Below, piece after piece: positions 1 through 9,553 of a DNA stretch of 64,000 nucleotides. Every line of letters starts with the position of its first letter. The stretch's first letter is position 1. The position numbers were made by a program, and so were the translations under genes. The notes below the pieces were generated by a model. The model did no database searches. It was not told the origin of the DNA and saw only the letters and a list, made by a program, of their open reading frames with translations. This DNA comes from an uncultured Bacilli bacterium (lineage in GTDB: Bacteria > Bacillota_I > Bacilli_A > RF39 > UBA660). Location of the stretch: the NCBI GenBank assembly GCA_910583685.1, contig CAJTXY010000003.1, positions 1-64,000 on the forward strand, in the 5' to 3' direction.

Positions 1-2
1 AC

Positions 3-3000
3 TATGCTGAAGAAAACTTATATAAAATTGATATCAAAGAATCAGCAGGCCTACCTAGCACTTTCTTCGCCAGTGATTTAGAAAATAAATTACTAGGAGC
101 GGTAGATTCAGTAGAATGGAAGTACAATGAGAGCGATAGCTGGATAAAATATGGTACGAAAGAACCAGAACTAACAGGAGATAAGTCAGTGATAGTTCGA
201 ATGGGAGCAACAGGAACATATCTAGCATCGACAACAAGTAGTACTTATACATTTACGAAAGATGTAGTAGATAAAAAGAGAAAATACATCCCAGTTGCCC
301 ATTTAGAGTTAGCAGGATTTTCAACAGAAGCGGCCAACCAACAAGGAAGTGCAAAATTTGCGATAGATGGAAACTATAATACAAGATGGCATTCAGCATG
401 GAATGGAAGTGATACAGAACGTTATATTACTGTAAAACTAGACCAACCAATGCATATATCAGCGGTAGAATATGTTCCTGCAGCAGGAGGAAATGGAAAA
501 ATCTATGATGGAACTGTATGGGGAAGTATGGATGGAGAAAACTGGACTGTACTTTCGCAAAAGAAAGGTTTAACTTACACTAATGCTGCTACAACTCTTG
601 AACAAGCGATTGAAAATATTAAGAGTTTTGATGTAGAAGTTCCACAAAGAGTACAATATGTAAAAATAGTAGCCGATAGAACAAACGGAAATTGGCTTGC
701 AGCACGTGCCTTTAACTTTTATGAAGATACTACAATAAAATCAGTAGCATCGTTCTCATTTGATGGTGCGAATGCTGGGACTATCTCTTTGTTTGATGAG
801 TATAAAAATACAAATTGGCAATATAGTATTGATGGTGGAACCAATTGGCAAAAAGCAATTGGTGATAGTCATACATTATCTGCTATAGAATTAGAAAAAA
901 TAAATGCAGATGATAAAATTAAAATCATTTTAGGTAATGATAAAACAGAATATTCTATCAATATTCGTAAAGGTGAAGTACCTGAGGAAGGTTATTTAAA
1001 TGATTTAGAGAATAGACCAATTGCACAACCAGATCAAGAAAGTCTTGAATGGAAAATATCTGGTGATGATAGTTGGATTTCTTATAAAGATGCAGAGCCT
1101 CATGTAAGAGGAGACAAAACGTTATTAGTTAGAAGAAGAGCTACAGGAATTACAACAGCAAGTGATGCAATTGAATATCAATTCACAGAAGATAATCAAC
1201 CACAAAATCGAAGATATATTCCTATTAAGCATTTAAGTATGCATGCTTTTTCTACTCAATCTATAGATGCTACTAGACCTTTTTATGCACCAAATGCGAT
1301 TGATGCAAATCCAAATACATTATGGCATACTGATTTTAGATATTCTGTATTAACTCAACCAACTAAACCATTCTTAACTATTAAGTTAGATCAAGTAAAA
1401 TATATTTCTTCTTTAGAATTTATTCAAAAGAGATATAAGGATTCAGATCCTATTTATATTAAGAATGCTACTGTTTATGTTAGTATGGATGGAGAAAATT
1501 GGACGCAAGCTGGCAGAATTGAAAATTGTTCCGAAGAAGAGTTGGTATTAAGAAAAATCAACTTTAAAGAAAGTGTTCAAGGACAATATGTAAAACTTGA
1601 AATGGAAACGTATGGTATATTTGCGTCTGTTGCTATGATTAACTTATATGAAGATAAAACAAAGACGCCTATAACTATTCCAACTGCAGAGGTTGAATAT
1701 AGTACTACAGAACTTACCAATCAAAATGTAGTTGCTAAACTTGTTAATGCAAGTACTGATATTACAGTTACCAATAATAATGGTAAAGAATTTTATACCT
1801 TTACAAAAAATGGAGAATTTACATTTGAGTTTGTTGATGAACATGGTAATAAGGGTAGTGCAAAAGCAGTAGTATCTAATATTGACAAGACTACACCAAC
1901 GGCAAAAGTAGTATATAGTACAACACAATTAACAAATAAAGATGTCGTTGTTACTTTAACAGATGCAAGTGAAGATATTACTATTACTAACAATAATGGT
2001 TCTAATATCTATGTATTTACAGAAAATGGTGAATTCACATTTGAATTTGTAGATAAAGCAGGAAATTCTAATAAAATAACAGCGATTGTAAATAATATTG
2101 ATAAAGTTGTACCAACAGCCAAAATAGTATATAGTACTACGAAGTTAACAAATAAAGATGTAGTTGCTACTTTAACTGATATTAGTGAAGATATTACTAT
2201 TACTAACAACAGTGGAAAAAATACGTATACATTTAAGGAGAATGGAACATTTACATTTGAATTTGTAGATAAAGCAGGCAATAAAGGAAAAGCTGTTGCA
2301 ACTGTAAATAATATTGATAAGGTTGCTCCAACAGCGAAAGTAGTATACAGTACTACTCGTCCAACAAGCAAAGCTGTAGTTGTTACTTTAACGGATGCAA
2401 GTGAAGATATTACTATTACCAATAATAGTGGAAAAAATACATATACGTTTACAGAGAACGGAACATTTGCATTTGAATTTGTAGATAAGGCTGGCAATAA
2501 AGGTGTTGCTACTGCCCGTGTTGATTGGATTCAAAAAGATGGATTTAATGCTACTATTTCTTATAGTACCTCTAAAGTAACTAATAAAGATGTAATAGCA
2601 ACAATTGAATTTGCAAAAACGGATGTAACAATTACGAATAATAATGGTAAAAATACATATACGTTTACAGAAAATGGAGAATTTACATTTGAATTTGTAG
2701 ATAGGTCAGGTAATAAAGGAAAAGCTGTTGCTTGTGTCGATTGGATTGATAAAGTTGCACCTCAGGCTGCTATTACCTATGATATTACTAAAGTGACAAA
2801 TCAAAATGTAAAAGCAACGATTGCATTTAATGAGAAGAATGTAAGAATTACCAATAATAGTGGAAAAAATACATATACGTTTACTAAAAACGGAGAGTTT
2901 ACATTTGAATACGTAGACGAAGCTGGAAACTCTGGTAAAATGACTGCTAAAGTTAATTGGATTGATAAAGAGGCTGTAAAAGCAATTGTTTCTTATGATA

Positions 3001-5306
3001 TTACAAAACCAACTAATAAGGATGTAGTAGCAACAATTCAATTAAATAAAGATAATGCAAGAATTACCAATAATGGTGGAAAGAATATATATACATTTAC
3101 CAAAAATGGAGAATTTACATTTGAATTTGTAGATGAAGCTGGAAATGTAGGGGCAGCGATTGCCCGTGTTGATTGGATTGATAAAGAAGTACCAAAGGCT
3201 ACAGTTACTTATGATATTAATAAGTTAACTAATAAAAATGTAGTAGCAACAGTGGAATTCAATAAAAAGAATGTTACCATTACTAATAATGGTGGAAAGA
3301 ATACATATACGTTTACTAAAAACGGAGAATTTACATTTGAATTTGTGGATTCTGTTGGAAATAAAGGAAAAGCTGTTGCCCGTGTTGATTGGATTAGTAA
3401 AGAAGGATTAGCATCTAGAATCGTTTATAGTACGAATAAGCTAACGAATCAGGATGTAATAGCAACGATTGAATTTAATAAGGAAGGCGTAAAAGTTCTT
3501 AATAATAATGGTTCTAGTACCTATAAATTTACCAAAAATGGAGAATTTACATTTGAATTTATTGATGAGGTTGGTAATAAAGGAAGTGCTTTAGCAAAAG
3601 TTAATTGGATTGATAAAGAATCTCCAATCGCGATTATTTCTTATAATATTACAAAACCAACCAACAAAGATGTAGTAGTAACAATTCAGTTTAATGAAAA
3701 GAACGTTACTATTACCAATAATGATGGTAAAGATACTTATACTTTTACAGAAAATGGCGAATTTACATTTGAATTTATGGATGAAGCAGGAAATAAGGGT
3801 ACTGCTTTAGCGAAGGTTAATTGGATTGATAAAGAGGTGCCTAAGGCAACAATTACTTATAATATTGCGACATTAACTGATAAAGATGTAAAAGCAACAA
3901 TCCAGTTTAATAAAAAGGGTGTTAAGATTACTAACAATGGTGGAAAAAATACTTATACCTTTACTAAGAATGGAGAATTTACTTTTGTCTTTGTAGATGA
4001 GGTAGGAAATGCTGGAACAGCTGTTGCCCGTGTTGATTGGATTGAAAAGGAAAAATTTGCTTTCCGTGTTAGTTATGATATTTCAACACTTACAAATAAA
4101 AATGTTATAGCGACACTTCACTTTAATAAGGAAAATGTAAAAATTACTAATAACAAAGGAAAGAATACATATACGTTTACAAAAAATGGTGAGTTTACAT
4201 TTGAATTTATTGATAATAAGGGTAATAAAGGAAAAGCCGTTGCTCGTGTTGATTGGATTGATAAGGTAGCTCCAAAAGCAACTATTGATTATAATATTAA
4301 ATCGGCTACACAACAGAATGTAATTGCAACAATTCGTTTTGATAAAAAGAATGTAAGAATTACCAATAATGATGGAAAAGAGAAGTATACGTTTACTAAG
4401 AATGGAGAGTTTGTATTTGAGTTTATTGATGAAGCTGGAAACAAAGGTACTGCTTTAGCAAAAGTTACTTGGATAAAGGGGACATCAGATGATAATAAAC
4501 CTAGTGATCCAGCAGGTCCTGGAGAAATAGAAGGTCCAACAGAACCATCACGCCCTATTATTCCGGATGTACCATCTGGCTCAAAACCAGGCAATCCTAA
4601 CACACCTTCTGGTTCAAAACCAGGCAATCCTAACACACCTTCTGGTTCAAAACCAGTAAACCCTAATGTACCATCTATTATTACGAGGCCTAGTATTGTT
4701 GTTGATTCTAATTATTTATTAAATAACAATGAAAGCTCACAACAACCAGAAGATAAGAAAATTATTTATAATACATATAGGACAGGAATTATCGGAGTTA
4801 AAATTCCGATGGATAGAATTCAAAAAAATGGATCTTTAGGTTATCGTAATTTAAAATTAAAAGATAGTATTAAAAAACAACTTAGTGATGAATATGACAG
4901 TTTTGATATTTATTTTGAAACAGAAGATGGTATTAAAAATTATTTAGAAAATGTTTCTGTAATTATGACATTTGATGTTGTTTCTGTTGAAAACTTAGTT
5001 CTTTATAAGCTTAATGATAAGGGTGAGTTAGTAAAACTTGATTATAAAGATCTTGGAAATAAAAGAATTGAAGTTGAAACTATGGGACTTGGAAAATATA
5101 TCTTATCTTATGAACAAGAAGATGATGAGACTGAGGAAAAAGTAAATAAGACTAAAAAGCCTGCAGAAACCAACATTGGAAATGTAGAACAGGATGATAT
5201 GGATTTTTATCTTTCTATCTTAGGTGGCATTTTAATTATTACTAGTGCAGTTTTAATTGTGAAAGTTAGGAGAAGAAAAAATAAATCTATTCATTATGTA
5301 ATATAG
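3..5306 (+). CDS. Giant cell-surface protein with two F5/8C domains and 13 Ig-like repeats (5' end outside window)
   Basis: The frame is open from the left edge, so the GTG at 189 is internal and at least 1767 residues are visible. From the N side there is a tryptophan-rich module (about 90-240), an F5/8 type C/discoidin-like domain (about 280-720), a linker repeating the first module (about 1030-1190), a second F5/8C domain (about 1205-1650), then 13 copies of a roughly 72-residue beta-sandwich repeat with a core like TNNxGKxTYTFTxNGEFTFEF (1682-4478). A Pro/Gly/Ser stalk, a globular C-terminal domain, one membrane helix (LSILGGILIITSAVLIV) and a basic tail follow. This architecture indicates an extracellular protein tethered to the membrane; F5/8C domains commonly bind glycans. 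No canonical LPxTG is visible before the helix. Substrate and any enzymatic domain upstream are unknown. An intrinsic terminator follows. Confidence 0.93.
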   Translation, partial: YAEENLYKIDIKESAGLPSTFFASDLENKLLGAVDSVEWKYNESDSWIKYGTKEPELTGDKSVIVRMGATGTYLASTTSSTYTFTKDVVDKKRKYIPVAHLELAGFSTEAANQQGSAKFAIDGNYNTRWHSAWNGSDTERYITVKLDQPMHISAVEYVPAAGGNGKIYDGTVWGSMDGENWTVLSQKKGLTYTNAATTLEQAIENIKSFDVEVPQRVQYVKIVADRTNGNWLAARAFNFYEDTTIKSVASFSFDGANAGTISLFDEYKNTNWQYSIDGGTNWQKAIGDSHTLSAIELEKINADDKIKIILGNDKTEYSINIRKGEVPEEGYLNDLENRPIAQPDQESLEWKISGDDSWISYKDAEPHVRGDKTLLVRRRATGITTASDAIEYQFTEDNQPQNRRYIPIKHLSMHAFSTQSIDATRPFYAPNAIDANPNTLWHTDFRYSVLTQPTKPFLTIKLDQVKYISSLEFIQKRYKDSDPIYIKNATVYVSMDGENWTQAGRIENCSEEELVLRKINFKESVQGQYVKLEMETYGIFASVAMINLYEDKTKTPITIPTAEVEYSTTELTNQNVVAKLVNASTDITVTNNNGKEFYTFTKNGEFTFEFVDEHGNKGSAKAVVSNIDKTTPTAKVVYSTTQLTNKDVVVTLTDASEDITITNNNGSNIYVFTENGEFTFEFVDKAGNSNKITAIVNNIDKVVPTAKIVYSTTKLTNKDVVATLTDISEDITITNNSGKNTYTFKENGTFTFEFVDKAGNKGKAVATVNNIDKVAPTAKVVYSTTRPTSKAVVVTLTDASEDITITNNSGKNTYTFTENGTFAFEFVDKAGNKGVATARVDWIQKDGFNATISYSTSKVTNKDVIATIEFAKTDVTITNNNGKNTYTFTENGEFTFEFVDRSGNKGKAVACVDWIDKVAPQAAITYDITKVTNQNVKATIAFNEKNVRITNNSGKNTYTFTKNGEFTFEYVDEAGNSGKMTAKVNWIDKEAVKAIVSYDITKPTNKDVVATIQLNKDNARITNNGGKNIYTFTKNGEFTFEFVDEAGNVGAAIARVDWIDKEVPKATVTYDINKLTNKNVVATVEFNKKNVTITNNGGKNTYTFTKNGEFTFEFVDSVGNKGKAVARVDWISKEGLASRIVYSTNKLTNQDVIATIEFNKEGVKVLNNNGSSTYKFTKNGEFTFEFIDEVGNKGSALAKVNWIDKESPIAIISYNITKPTNKDVVVTIQFNEKNVTITNNDGKDTYTFTENGEFTFEFMDEAGNKGTALAKVNWIDKEVPKATITYNIATLTDKDVKATIQFNKKGVKITNNGGKNTYTFTKNGEFTFVFVDEVGNAGTAVARVDWIEKEKFAFRVSYDISTLTNKNVIATLHFNKENVKITNNKGKNTYTFTKNGEFTFEFIDNKGNKGKAVARVDWIDKVAPKATIDYNIKSATQQNVIATIRFDKKNVRITNNDGKEKYTFTKNGEFVFEFIDEAGNKGTALAKVTWIKGTSDDNKPSDPAGPGEIEGPTEPSRPIIPDVPSGSKPGNPNTPSGSKPGNPNTPSGSKPVNPNVPSIITRPSIVVDSNYLLNNNESSQQPEDKKIIYNTYRTGIIGVKIPMDRIQKNGSLGYRNLKLKDSIKKQLSDEYDSFDIYFETEDGIKNYLENVSVIMTFDVVSVENLVLYKLNDKGELVKLDYKDLGNKRIEVETMGLGKYILSYEQEDDETEEKVNKTKKPAETNIGNVEQDDMDFYLSILGGILIITSAVLIVKVRRRKNKSIHYVI
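1682..4478 (+). repeat. 13 tandem Ig-like protein repeats (about 215 bp each)
   Basis: Thirteen consecutive units of about 71-73 codons. Each carries a [YS][ST]T.LTN.[DN]V..T start, a TNNxGK centre, an NGEFTFEFVD motif and a linker ending in ..W/NIDK. Units 2-4 resemble each other most (DASEDITITNN) and units 5-13 carry V..TI.FNK.NV, so the array grew in at least two steps (inference). Confidence 0.9.
4572..4670 (+). repeat. Three 33-bp tandem repeats encoding the proline-rich stalk
   Basis: Three in-frame 33-bp units (4572-4604, 4605-4637, 4638-4670) encode PSGSKPGNPNT-type peptides, the last one diverged. The repeats form a flexible wall-spanning linker between the Ig-like array and the C-terminal domain. 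Confidence 0.88.
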
Positions 5307-5315
5307 AAATAGTTA

Positions 5316-5348
5316 AGGATGAAAGGTTAAACTTTCTCCTTTTTTTTA
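5316..5348 (+). terminator. Intrinsic terminator after the surface protein
   Basis: GGATGAAAG pairs with CTTTCTCC (one bulge) and is followed by an eight-T run, just after the stop codon at 5306. Confidence 0.7.
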
Positions 5349-5506
5349 GGACTTAGTAAAAAATGCTTTTCCTTGATGATGAAAGTTAGAATTTGAGATA
5401 ATTTTTCCAAAGAGGCTGTTATGACTTATTATAGTTTTTTTGATTTATAGTAGGGCTGCTAGCTCTTTTTCTTTTTTAATGATATACTAGGTGTAGGTGA
5501 CTTTAT

Positions 5507-5890
5507 ATGAAAACAGTAGAGAGAAATGTGTTAGTACTTGCTTATTTAGGAGATACTATTTATGAGAATTATGTGAGACGTTATTTGGTTTTACAAGATA
5601 TTGCAAACGTAAATGACTTGCAAAAGGAGGCGGTGTCCTTTGTTAGTGCTAGAAGTCAGTCTAGATTTGTTCATTTGTTAATCGAAGAAGATTTTTTTAG
5701 CGATGAGGAACTTTCCGTTATTATGCGTGCTCGTAATTACAAAACAACTTCTCATCCTAAAAATTGTTCTATTACTGAGTATAAATATGCAACAGGACTT
5801 GAGAGCTTGATAGGGTATTTGAGCCTTGAAAATAGAAATGGTAGAATAGATGAAATTATGGAAAAAATACTAGGAGGTAGTTTATGTTAG
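5507..5890 (+). CDS. mrnC: Mini-ribonuclease III (MrnC)
   Basis: 127 residues, the usual size for a Mini-III enzyme: an RNase III catalytic domain without a dsRNA-binding domain, which in Firmicutes matures 23S rRNA ends. The RNase III signature LAYLGDTIYE lies at residues 11-20 with the metal-binding Asp, and the second acidic motif YATGLESLIGYL is near residue 105. A GGTG-type Shine-Dalgarno precedes the ATG. The last codons overlap the rlmB start by 7 bp, giving translational coupling. The neighbourhood (mrnC-rlmB-sigH-secE-nusG) matches Bacillus; cysS and the yacP-type nuclease often found here are absent from this stretch. Confidence 0.93.
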   Translation: MKTVERNVLVLAYLGDTIYENYVRRYLVLQDIANVNDLQKEAVSFVSARSQSRFVHLLIEEDFFSDEELSVIMRARNYKTTSHPKNCSITEYKYATGLESLIGYLSLENRNGRIDEIMEKILGGSLC

Positions 5891-6576
5891 TCTATGGAAA
5901 GAATGTGGCAAGGGAGTTTTTAAAAAATCCACAAAATGTTAAAAAAGTGATTTTGCAGGAGAATTTTGATGATAAAGAGATCAATTCTATTTTGGAAAAC
6001 AATATTTTCAAGGTGGAAATAATGCGAAAATATGAAATGGACCATTTGGTGGATGGCTTACATCAAGGTATAATGTTAGATATCAAGGACTATCAATATA
6101 AAGATTTAGATGAATTAGCAGATGAAAATTTTGTTGTTATTCTAGATCATATTGAAGATCCACATAATTTTGGTGCTATTATTAGAACTTGTGAAGCAGC
6201 GGGAGTTGGTGGCATTATTATTCCAAAAGATCGTCAAGTGGGAGTTACGCCAACAGTTGTTAAAACTAGTGCGGGGGCAATTTATAATATGCGAATTTCT
6301 CAAGTTGTAAATTTAACTTCTACTATCTCTAAATTAAAAGACTATGGATTTTGGGTAGTAGGTACTGCACTTGATGATAGTACTGATTATCGGGAAATTG
6401 ATTATACAGGTAAAATTGCACTTGTTATTGGAAATGAGGGACGAGGAATTAGCCGCTTAGTTCGAGAATCTTGTGATTTTGTTGCTAAAATTCCGATGTA
6501 TGGAACCACAAATAGTCTAAATGCATCCGTTGCCAGTGGAATTATGATTTATGAGGTAGTCCGAAATAGAAAGTAG
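5884..6576 (+). CDS. rlmB: 23S rRNA 2'-O-ribose methyltransferase, RlmB/TrmH family
   Basis: 230-residue SPOUT methyltransferase predicted to methylate a guanosine of 23S rRNA domain V using SAM. An N-terminal substrate-binding part (about 1-75) is followed by the SpoU domain with motif 1 (DHIEDPHNFGAIIRTCEAAG), motif 2 (LVIGNEGRGI) and motif 3 (NSLNASVASGI), the trefoil-knot signatures. The start overlaps the mrnC stop, and GGAGG lies inside the mrnC coding end. RlmB is the best choice among TrmH paralogues because of its position next to mrnC. Confidence 0.92.
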   Translation: MLVYGKNVAREFLKNPQNVKKVILQENFDDKEINSILENNIFKVEIMRKYEMDHLVDGLHQGIMLDIKDYQYKDLDELADENFVVILDHIEDPHNFGAIIRTCEAAGVGGIIIPKDRQVGVTPTVVKTSAGAIYNMRISQVVNLTSTISKLKDYGFWVVGTALDDSTDYREIDYTGKIALVIGNEGRGISRLVRESCDFVAKIPMYGTTNSLNASVASGIMIYEVVRNRK

Positions 6577-6583
6577 GGATATT

Positions 6584-7207
6584 TTGAATTATAAAGATGT
6601 TAATGATTATGAAATGTTATATTTAATTGGTGAAAAAGATGAAGAGGCCGAAAAGATTCTTTTTGGTAAATATCGGAATCTTATTATGAAAATTGCACCT
6701 AAATATTTACCATTTGCTTCTCCTAGAGGAGGCGAGTTTGAAGATTTAGTACAGGAAGGTTATTTAGGACTTTATTCTGCAATTAAAAATTATAATCCTT
6801 ATAATCATACTTTGTTTTATACTTTTGCCTCTGTTTGTATTGAAAGACAAATGGCTACTTATTGTAGAAGACTAAGTGCTAATAAGCAGGAAGTATTAAA
6901 TTATAGCTATTCTCTAGATATTACGCCAGACGATGCTAGAGATCCTTTTTTAGAAACTATTCCTGGTGATGAAAAAGAGCCATTGCAAAAGTTAGTGATA
7001 TCGGATCAGATCCAAGATATTATAGAATTTAAGAATAGATTATCTTTTGATATGGCTTGTGTTTTTGAACTTCGGTTAAATGGTTTTACTTATCAGGAAA
7101 TTGCCACTTTACTTGATTTTCCTAGATCTAAAGTAGATAGTGCACTGTGTCAGATTCGCCATAGGCTTAGAAAGTTTGCAAATAAGACAGAATTTTTGAC
7201 AGTATAG
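6584..7207 (+). CDS. sigH: SigH-like RNA polymerase sigma factor
   Basis: 207 residues of a sigma-70 family factor. Region 2 shows EDLVQEGYLGLYSAIKNYN at about residues 50-70 and the -10-recognition helix (FYTFASVCIERQMATY). Region 4 has a helix-turn-helix at about 160-195 (TYQEIATLL...SKVDSALCQIRHRLRK). The start is a TTG with GTAGGGAT upstream, 7 nt after the rlmB stop. Position between rlmB and secE matches Bacillus sigH (spo0H), and region 2 resembles that group. In Bacillus SigH serves the stationary-phase transition, competence and early sporulation; the role here is unknown because no complete sporulation genes are in the window. Confidence 0.85.
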   Translation: MNYKDVNDYEMLYLIGEKDEEAEKILFGKYRNLIMKIAPKYLPFASPRGGEFEDLVQEGYLGLYSAIKNYNPYNHTLFYTFASVCIERQMATYCRRLSANKQEVLNYSYSLDITPDDARDPFLETIPGDEKEPLQKLVISDQIQDIIEFKNRLSFDMACVFELRLNGFTYQEIATLLDFPRSKVDSALCQIRHRLRKFANKTEFLTV

Positions 7208-7281
7208 TCTTTTGGATTGTTAAAAATATTATTTGTCTTTTTGTCTTTTTTGAGATAGAATGATAGTAGGGTGAATAGGAT

Positions 7282-7965
7282 ATGAGTGTGATTGAAGTAG
7301 TAACATTAAAAGATTGGCTTAGGCAACCTCATACTATGGAGGAGTATCAATCCTTGTTTATGGTTATGGATATGACAATGCATTATATTCATAATAAAGG
7401 GTATGGGATTTTAACAAAAAAAGGTCGAGATGGGTACCCTGAACTAGATACTAGTCGAGTTAGAATTTTGGATGGAAAGGTTCCTAGGGTGTTTTTTCCT
7501 GATATTGATGTTGTGGAGCCAAGTTATCAAAAGCAATTAGTTCATGATAATATTTATAGTAATGCTTATACTGCTATTAAAGCCTATTCTAATTTTAATG
7601 AAGAACTCAATCACAGATTTTTAAAGGAAAACTTTAAGGAGTTTGAACTTTTTTTACCAGAGGATGATATTCCTTATTATCGTGGTATTATAGAACGGGA
7701 TGCCTCTGTTTATTATGCTGAGTATGTTCAAAAGCGTATTGAAAAACAAATTGAAAAAGAAGAGGGTGTTTTGCAAGGAGAAGCACGAAGTAATTCTCTA
7801 TCGAAATCTACTGAAATTGGAAAGGCTATTGCTAGTCAATATAGTCAGTTAGATAGTAGTAATATTGCAGCTTTTGTTCATTTATATATTTTCCCAGCAA
7901 TTATTATTTTTCTAAGTTTAATTATACCGATTATTGCTTGGGTATTTGCTCTTTTGGAAAGGTAG
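7282..7965 (+). CDS. Conserved hypothetical tail-anchored membrane protein
   Basis: 227 residues that I do not recognise as a named family. Residues 1-160 are soluble and rich in aromatic and acidic residues, 160-195 are charged and helical, and a single hydrophobic helix at 200-224 (FPAIIIFLSLIIPIIAWVFALL) ends the chain, so it is probably tail-anchored with the N-terminus in the cytoplasm. Parts of the soluble domain (MHYIHNKGYGI, then RVFFPDIDVVE) faintly resemble a protein-kinase C-lobe catalytic loop and DFG region, but the key residues are not convincing. The ATG has a GGGTGAATAGGAT leader. It lies between the sigma factor gene and secE. Confidence 0.8.
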   Translation: MSVIEVVTLKDWLRQPHTMEEYQSLFMVMDMTMHYIHNKGYGILTKKGRDGYPELDTSRVRILDGKVPRVFFPDIDVVEPSYQKQLVHDNIYSNAYTAIKAYSNFNEELNHRFLKENFKEFELFLPEDDIPYYRGIIERDASVYYAEYVQKRIEKQIEKEEGVLQGEARSNSLSKSTEIGKAIASQYSQLDSSNIAAFVHLYIFPAIIIFLSLIIPIIAWVFALLER

Positions 7966-7972
7966 AAAATTG

Positions 7973-8001
7973 TTGACATTCTTTAGTGTTTGTGGTATTT
8001 T
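7973..8001 (+). promoter_or_regulatory. Promoter of secE-nusG
   Basis: TTGACA at 7973-7978, 17-bp spacer, extended TGG then TATTTT at 7996-8001. It begins just after the preceding gene and implies an RNA leader of about 45 nt before the secE ATG. Confidence 0.8.
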
Positions 8002-8053
8002 ACTAGTGAACACGAAAGAGTGTTTTTATTTTGAAAAAGAAAAGGTGAATGAT

Positions 8054-8317
8054 ATGGCCAAGAATGTAGAAACTAAAGATACAGAAAGTATGAAAAAAGA
8101 TGTGAAGAAGAGTAAAATAGTAGAAAAAAAGAGTTTATGGGAAAGATTTATGATATTTTGTCACGGTGTGGGTGATGAATTTAAAAAAGTTCATTGGCCT
8201 ACTAAAAAAGATATGGTGAAATATTCTGTTGCAACAGTTGTATTTGTTGTATTCCTTTCTTTATTTTTCTATGTAGTTGATATTATCTTTGCACTTGTTC
8301 ATTCTTTATTTAATTAA
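8054..8317 (+). CDS. secE: Preprotein translocase subunit SecE
   Basis: 87 residues from the ATG preceded by AAAGGTGA. A longer frame runs upstream, but it would cross the promoter and has no ribosome site. A charged Lys-rich N-terminus (1-35), the SecE signature DEFKKVHWPTKKDMVKYS (about 45-62) and one C-terminal transmembrane helix (62-85) match the single-helix SecE of Firmicutes. It is the clamp subunit of the SecYEG membrane channel. The stop is 17 nt before nusG, as in most bacteria. rpmG, often found upstream of secE, is not seen. Confidence 0.95.
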   Translation: MAKNVETKDTESMKKDVKKSKIVEKKSLWERFMIFCHGVGDEFKKVHWPTKKDMVKYSVATVVFVVFLSLFFYVVDIIFALVHSLFN

Positions 8318-8334
8318 GAAGGGGGAGAATTTTT

Positions 8335-8868
8335 ATGGAGAAACAATGGTATGTAGTAAATACTTATTCTGGACATGAGAATAAAGTAAAAGAAAAGTTA
8401 GAGATGCGTGCAGAGTCTATGGATATGCAAGACTATATTTATCGTGTGATTGTACCAGAACAAAAAGAAGTAGAAATTAAAGATGGTGTTCAAAAGGAAA
8501 AACTTAAGAAGATGTTTCCTGGTTACATTTTAGTTGAAATGGTTATGACTGATGAAGCTTGGTATATTGTGCGTAATACGCCAGGAGTTACAGGATTTAT
8601 CGGTTCTAGTGGTAAAGGGGCAAAGCCTACTCCTTTACAACCATATGAAGTGGATCGTATTTTATCTACAATGGGAATTAGTAGAATGGATGTTGAGGAA
8701 GACTTGGCTATTGGTACAAAAGTTAGTATTGTGGATGGTCCATTTAAAGGAATGTTTGGTAAAATTGACCAACTTGACCTTGAAAATAATAAAATTCTTT
8801 TACTTGTTGACTTGTTTGGACAGGAAACTTCTGTAGAAGTTGAACTAAATCAGATTCAGAAAGCATAA
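8335..8868 (+). CDS. nusG: Transcription termination/antitermination factor NusG
   Basis: 177 residues: NGN domain (1-115, WYVVNTYSGHENKVKEKL and FPGYILVEM) and a KOW domain near the C-terminus (VSIVDGPFKGMFGKI). It binds RNA polymerase at the clamp and affects pausing and Rho- or ribosome-coupled elongation. A strong AAGGGGGAG site precedes the ATG, and it is co-transcribed with secE. Typical length. Confidence 0.96.
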   Translation: MEKQWYVVNTYSGHENKVKEKLEMRAESMDMQDYIYRVIVPEQKEVEIKDGVQKEKLKKMFPGYILVEMVMTDEAWYIVRNTPGVTGFIGSSGKGAKPTPLQPYEVDRILSTMGISRMDVEEDLAIGTKVSIVDGPFKGMFGKIDQLDLENNKILLLVDLFGQETSVEVELNQIQKA

Positions 8869-8873
8869 AATAG

Positions 8874-8902
8874 TTGCAAAGAATCCATTATTATGTTATT
8901 AT
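8874..8902 (+). promoter_or_regulatory. Promoter of rplK-rplA
   Basis: TTGCAA at 8874-8879, 17-bp spacer, extended TGT-TATTAT ending at 8902, immediately after nusG. The leader of about 115 nt before rplK contains an imperfect hairpin (AAGCTTTT...GAAAAGCT) that could be regulatory. Confidence 0.75.
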
Positions 8903-9023
8903 TTAAGGGCTATATTTAATTTAATATAGATTAAGTGGGAAGTTACAAGAAGCTTTTAAATAAGCGGATGAAAAGCTGTTTGGACCACTCGCGAAAACTA
9001 AAAATTTATAGGAGGTGTTTTTC

Positions 9024-9521
9024 GTGGCAAAAGAAGTAGTTAAAAAAATCAAATTACAAATTGAAGCAGGAAAAGCGACACCAGCTCCACCAGTTGGAAC
9101 AGTACTAGGACCTGCCGGAATCAATTTAGGAGAATTTTGTACAAAGTATAATGATGCTACAAGAGATAGAATGGGAGACGTTTTACCAGTAGAGATTTCA
9201 ATATACGATGATAGAAGTTTTGATTTTGTTATTAAGACTCCACCAACAAGTTTCTTGCTAAAAAAATATGCAAAAGTTAGTAAGGGGTCTGTTAAGGGAG
9301 CAAGTAATATTATTGCAACTTTAACTGCTGCACAAGTAAGAGAAATTGCAGAGATTAAGTTACCTGATTTGAATTGCTATACAGTAGAAGAAGCAATGAA
9401 AATTGTGGCAGGTACTGCAAGAAATATGGGAATTGCTGTAGAAGGTGCAGATAATAAAGAATCAGATACACAAGCTGCAGTAGAAGAGACAGAAACTCAA
9501 GAAACAAATAATGAAGAATAG
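9024..9521 (+). CDS. rplK: 50S ribosomal protein L11
   Basis: 165 residues starting at GTG 9024, chosen because AGGAGGTG lies 5-12 nt upstream; the GTG at 9015 is inside that site. The N-terminal domain with [20 protein letters not shown] and the rRNA-binding C-domain (about 70-140) are intact. A C-terminal acidic tail of about 20 residues ([20 protein letters not shown]) extends beyond the usual 141. L11 binds the GTPase centre of 23S rRNA. First gene of the rplKA unit. Confidence 0.96.
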   Translation: MAKEVVKKIKLQIEAGKATPAPPVGTVLGPAGINLGEFCTKYNDATRDRMGDVLPVEISIYDDRSFDFVIKTPPTSFLLKKYAKVSKGSVKGASNIIATLTAAQVREIAEIKLPDLNCYTVEEAMKIVAGTARNMGIAVEGADNKESDTQAAVEETETQETNNEE

Positions 9522-9553
9522 GAAAACTAAAATATTCATATAGGTTTTTACCT

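Noticed and set aside
1793..4636. Long antisense frames opposite the Ig-like repeats
   Set aside because: They recur with the repeat period and mirror its codon composition, so they are shadows of the repeat array.
8002..8053. rpmG (L33) gene upstream of secE
   Set aside because: The short interval between the promoter and secE holds no L33 frame or its cysteine motifs.
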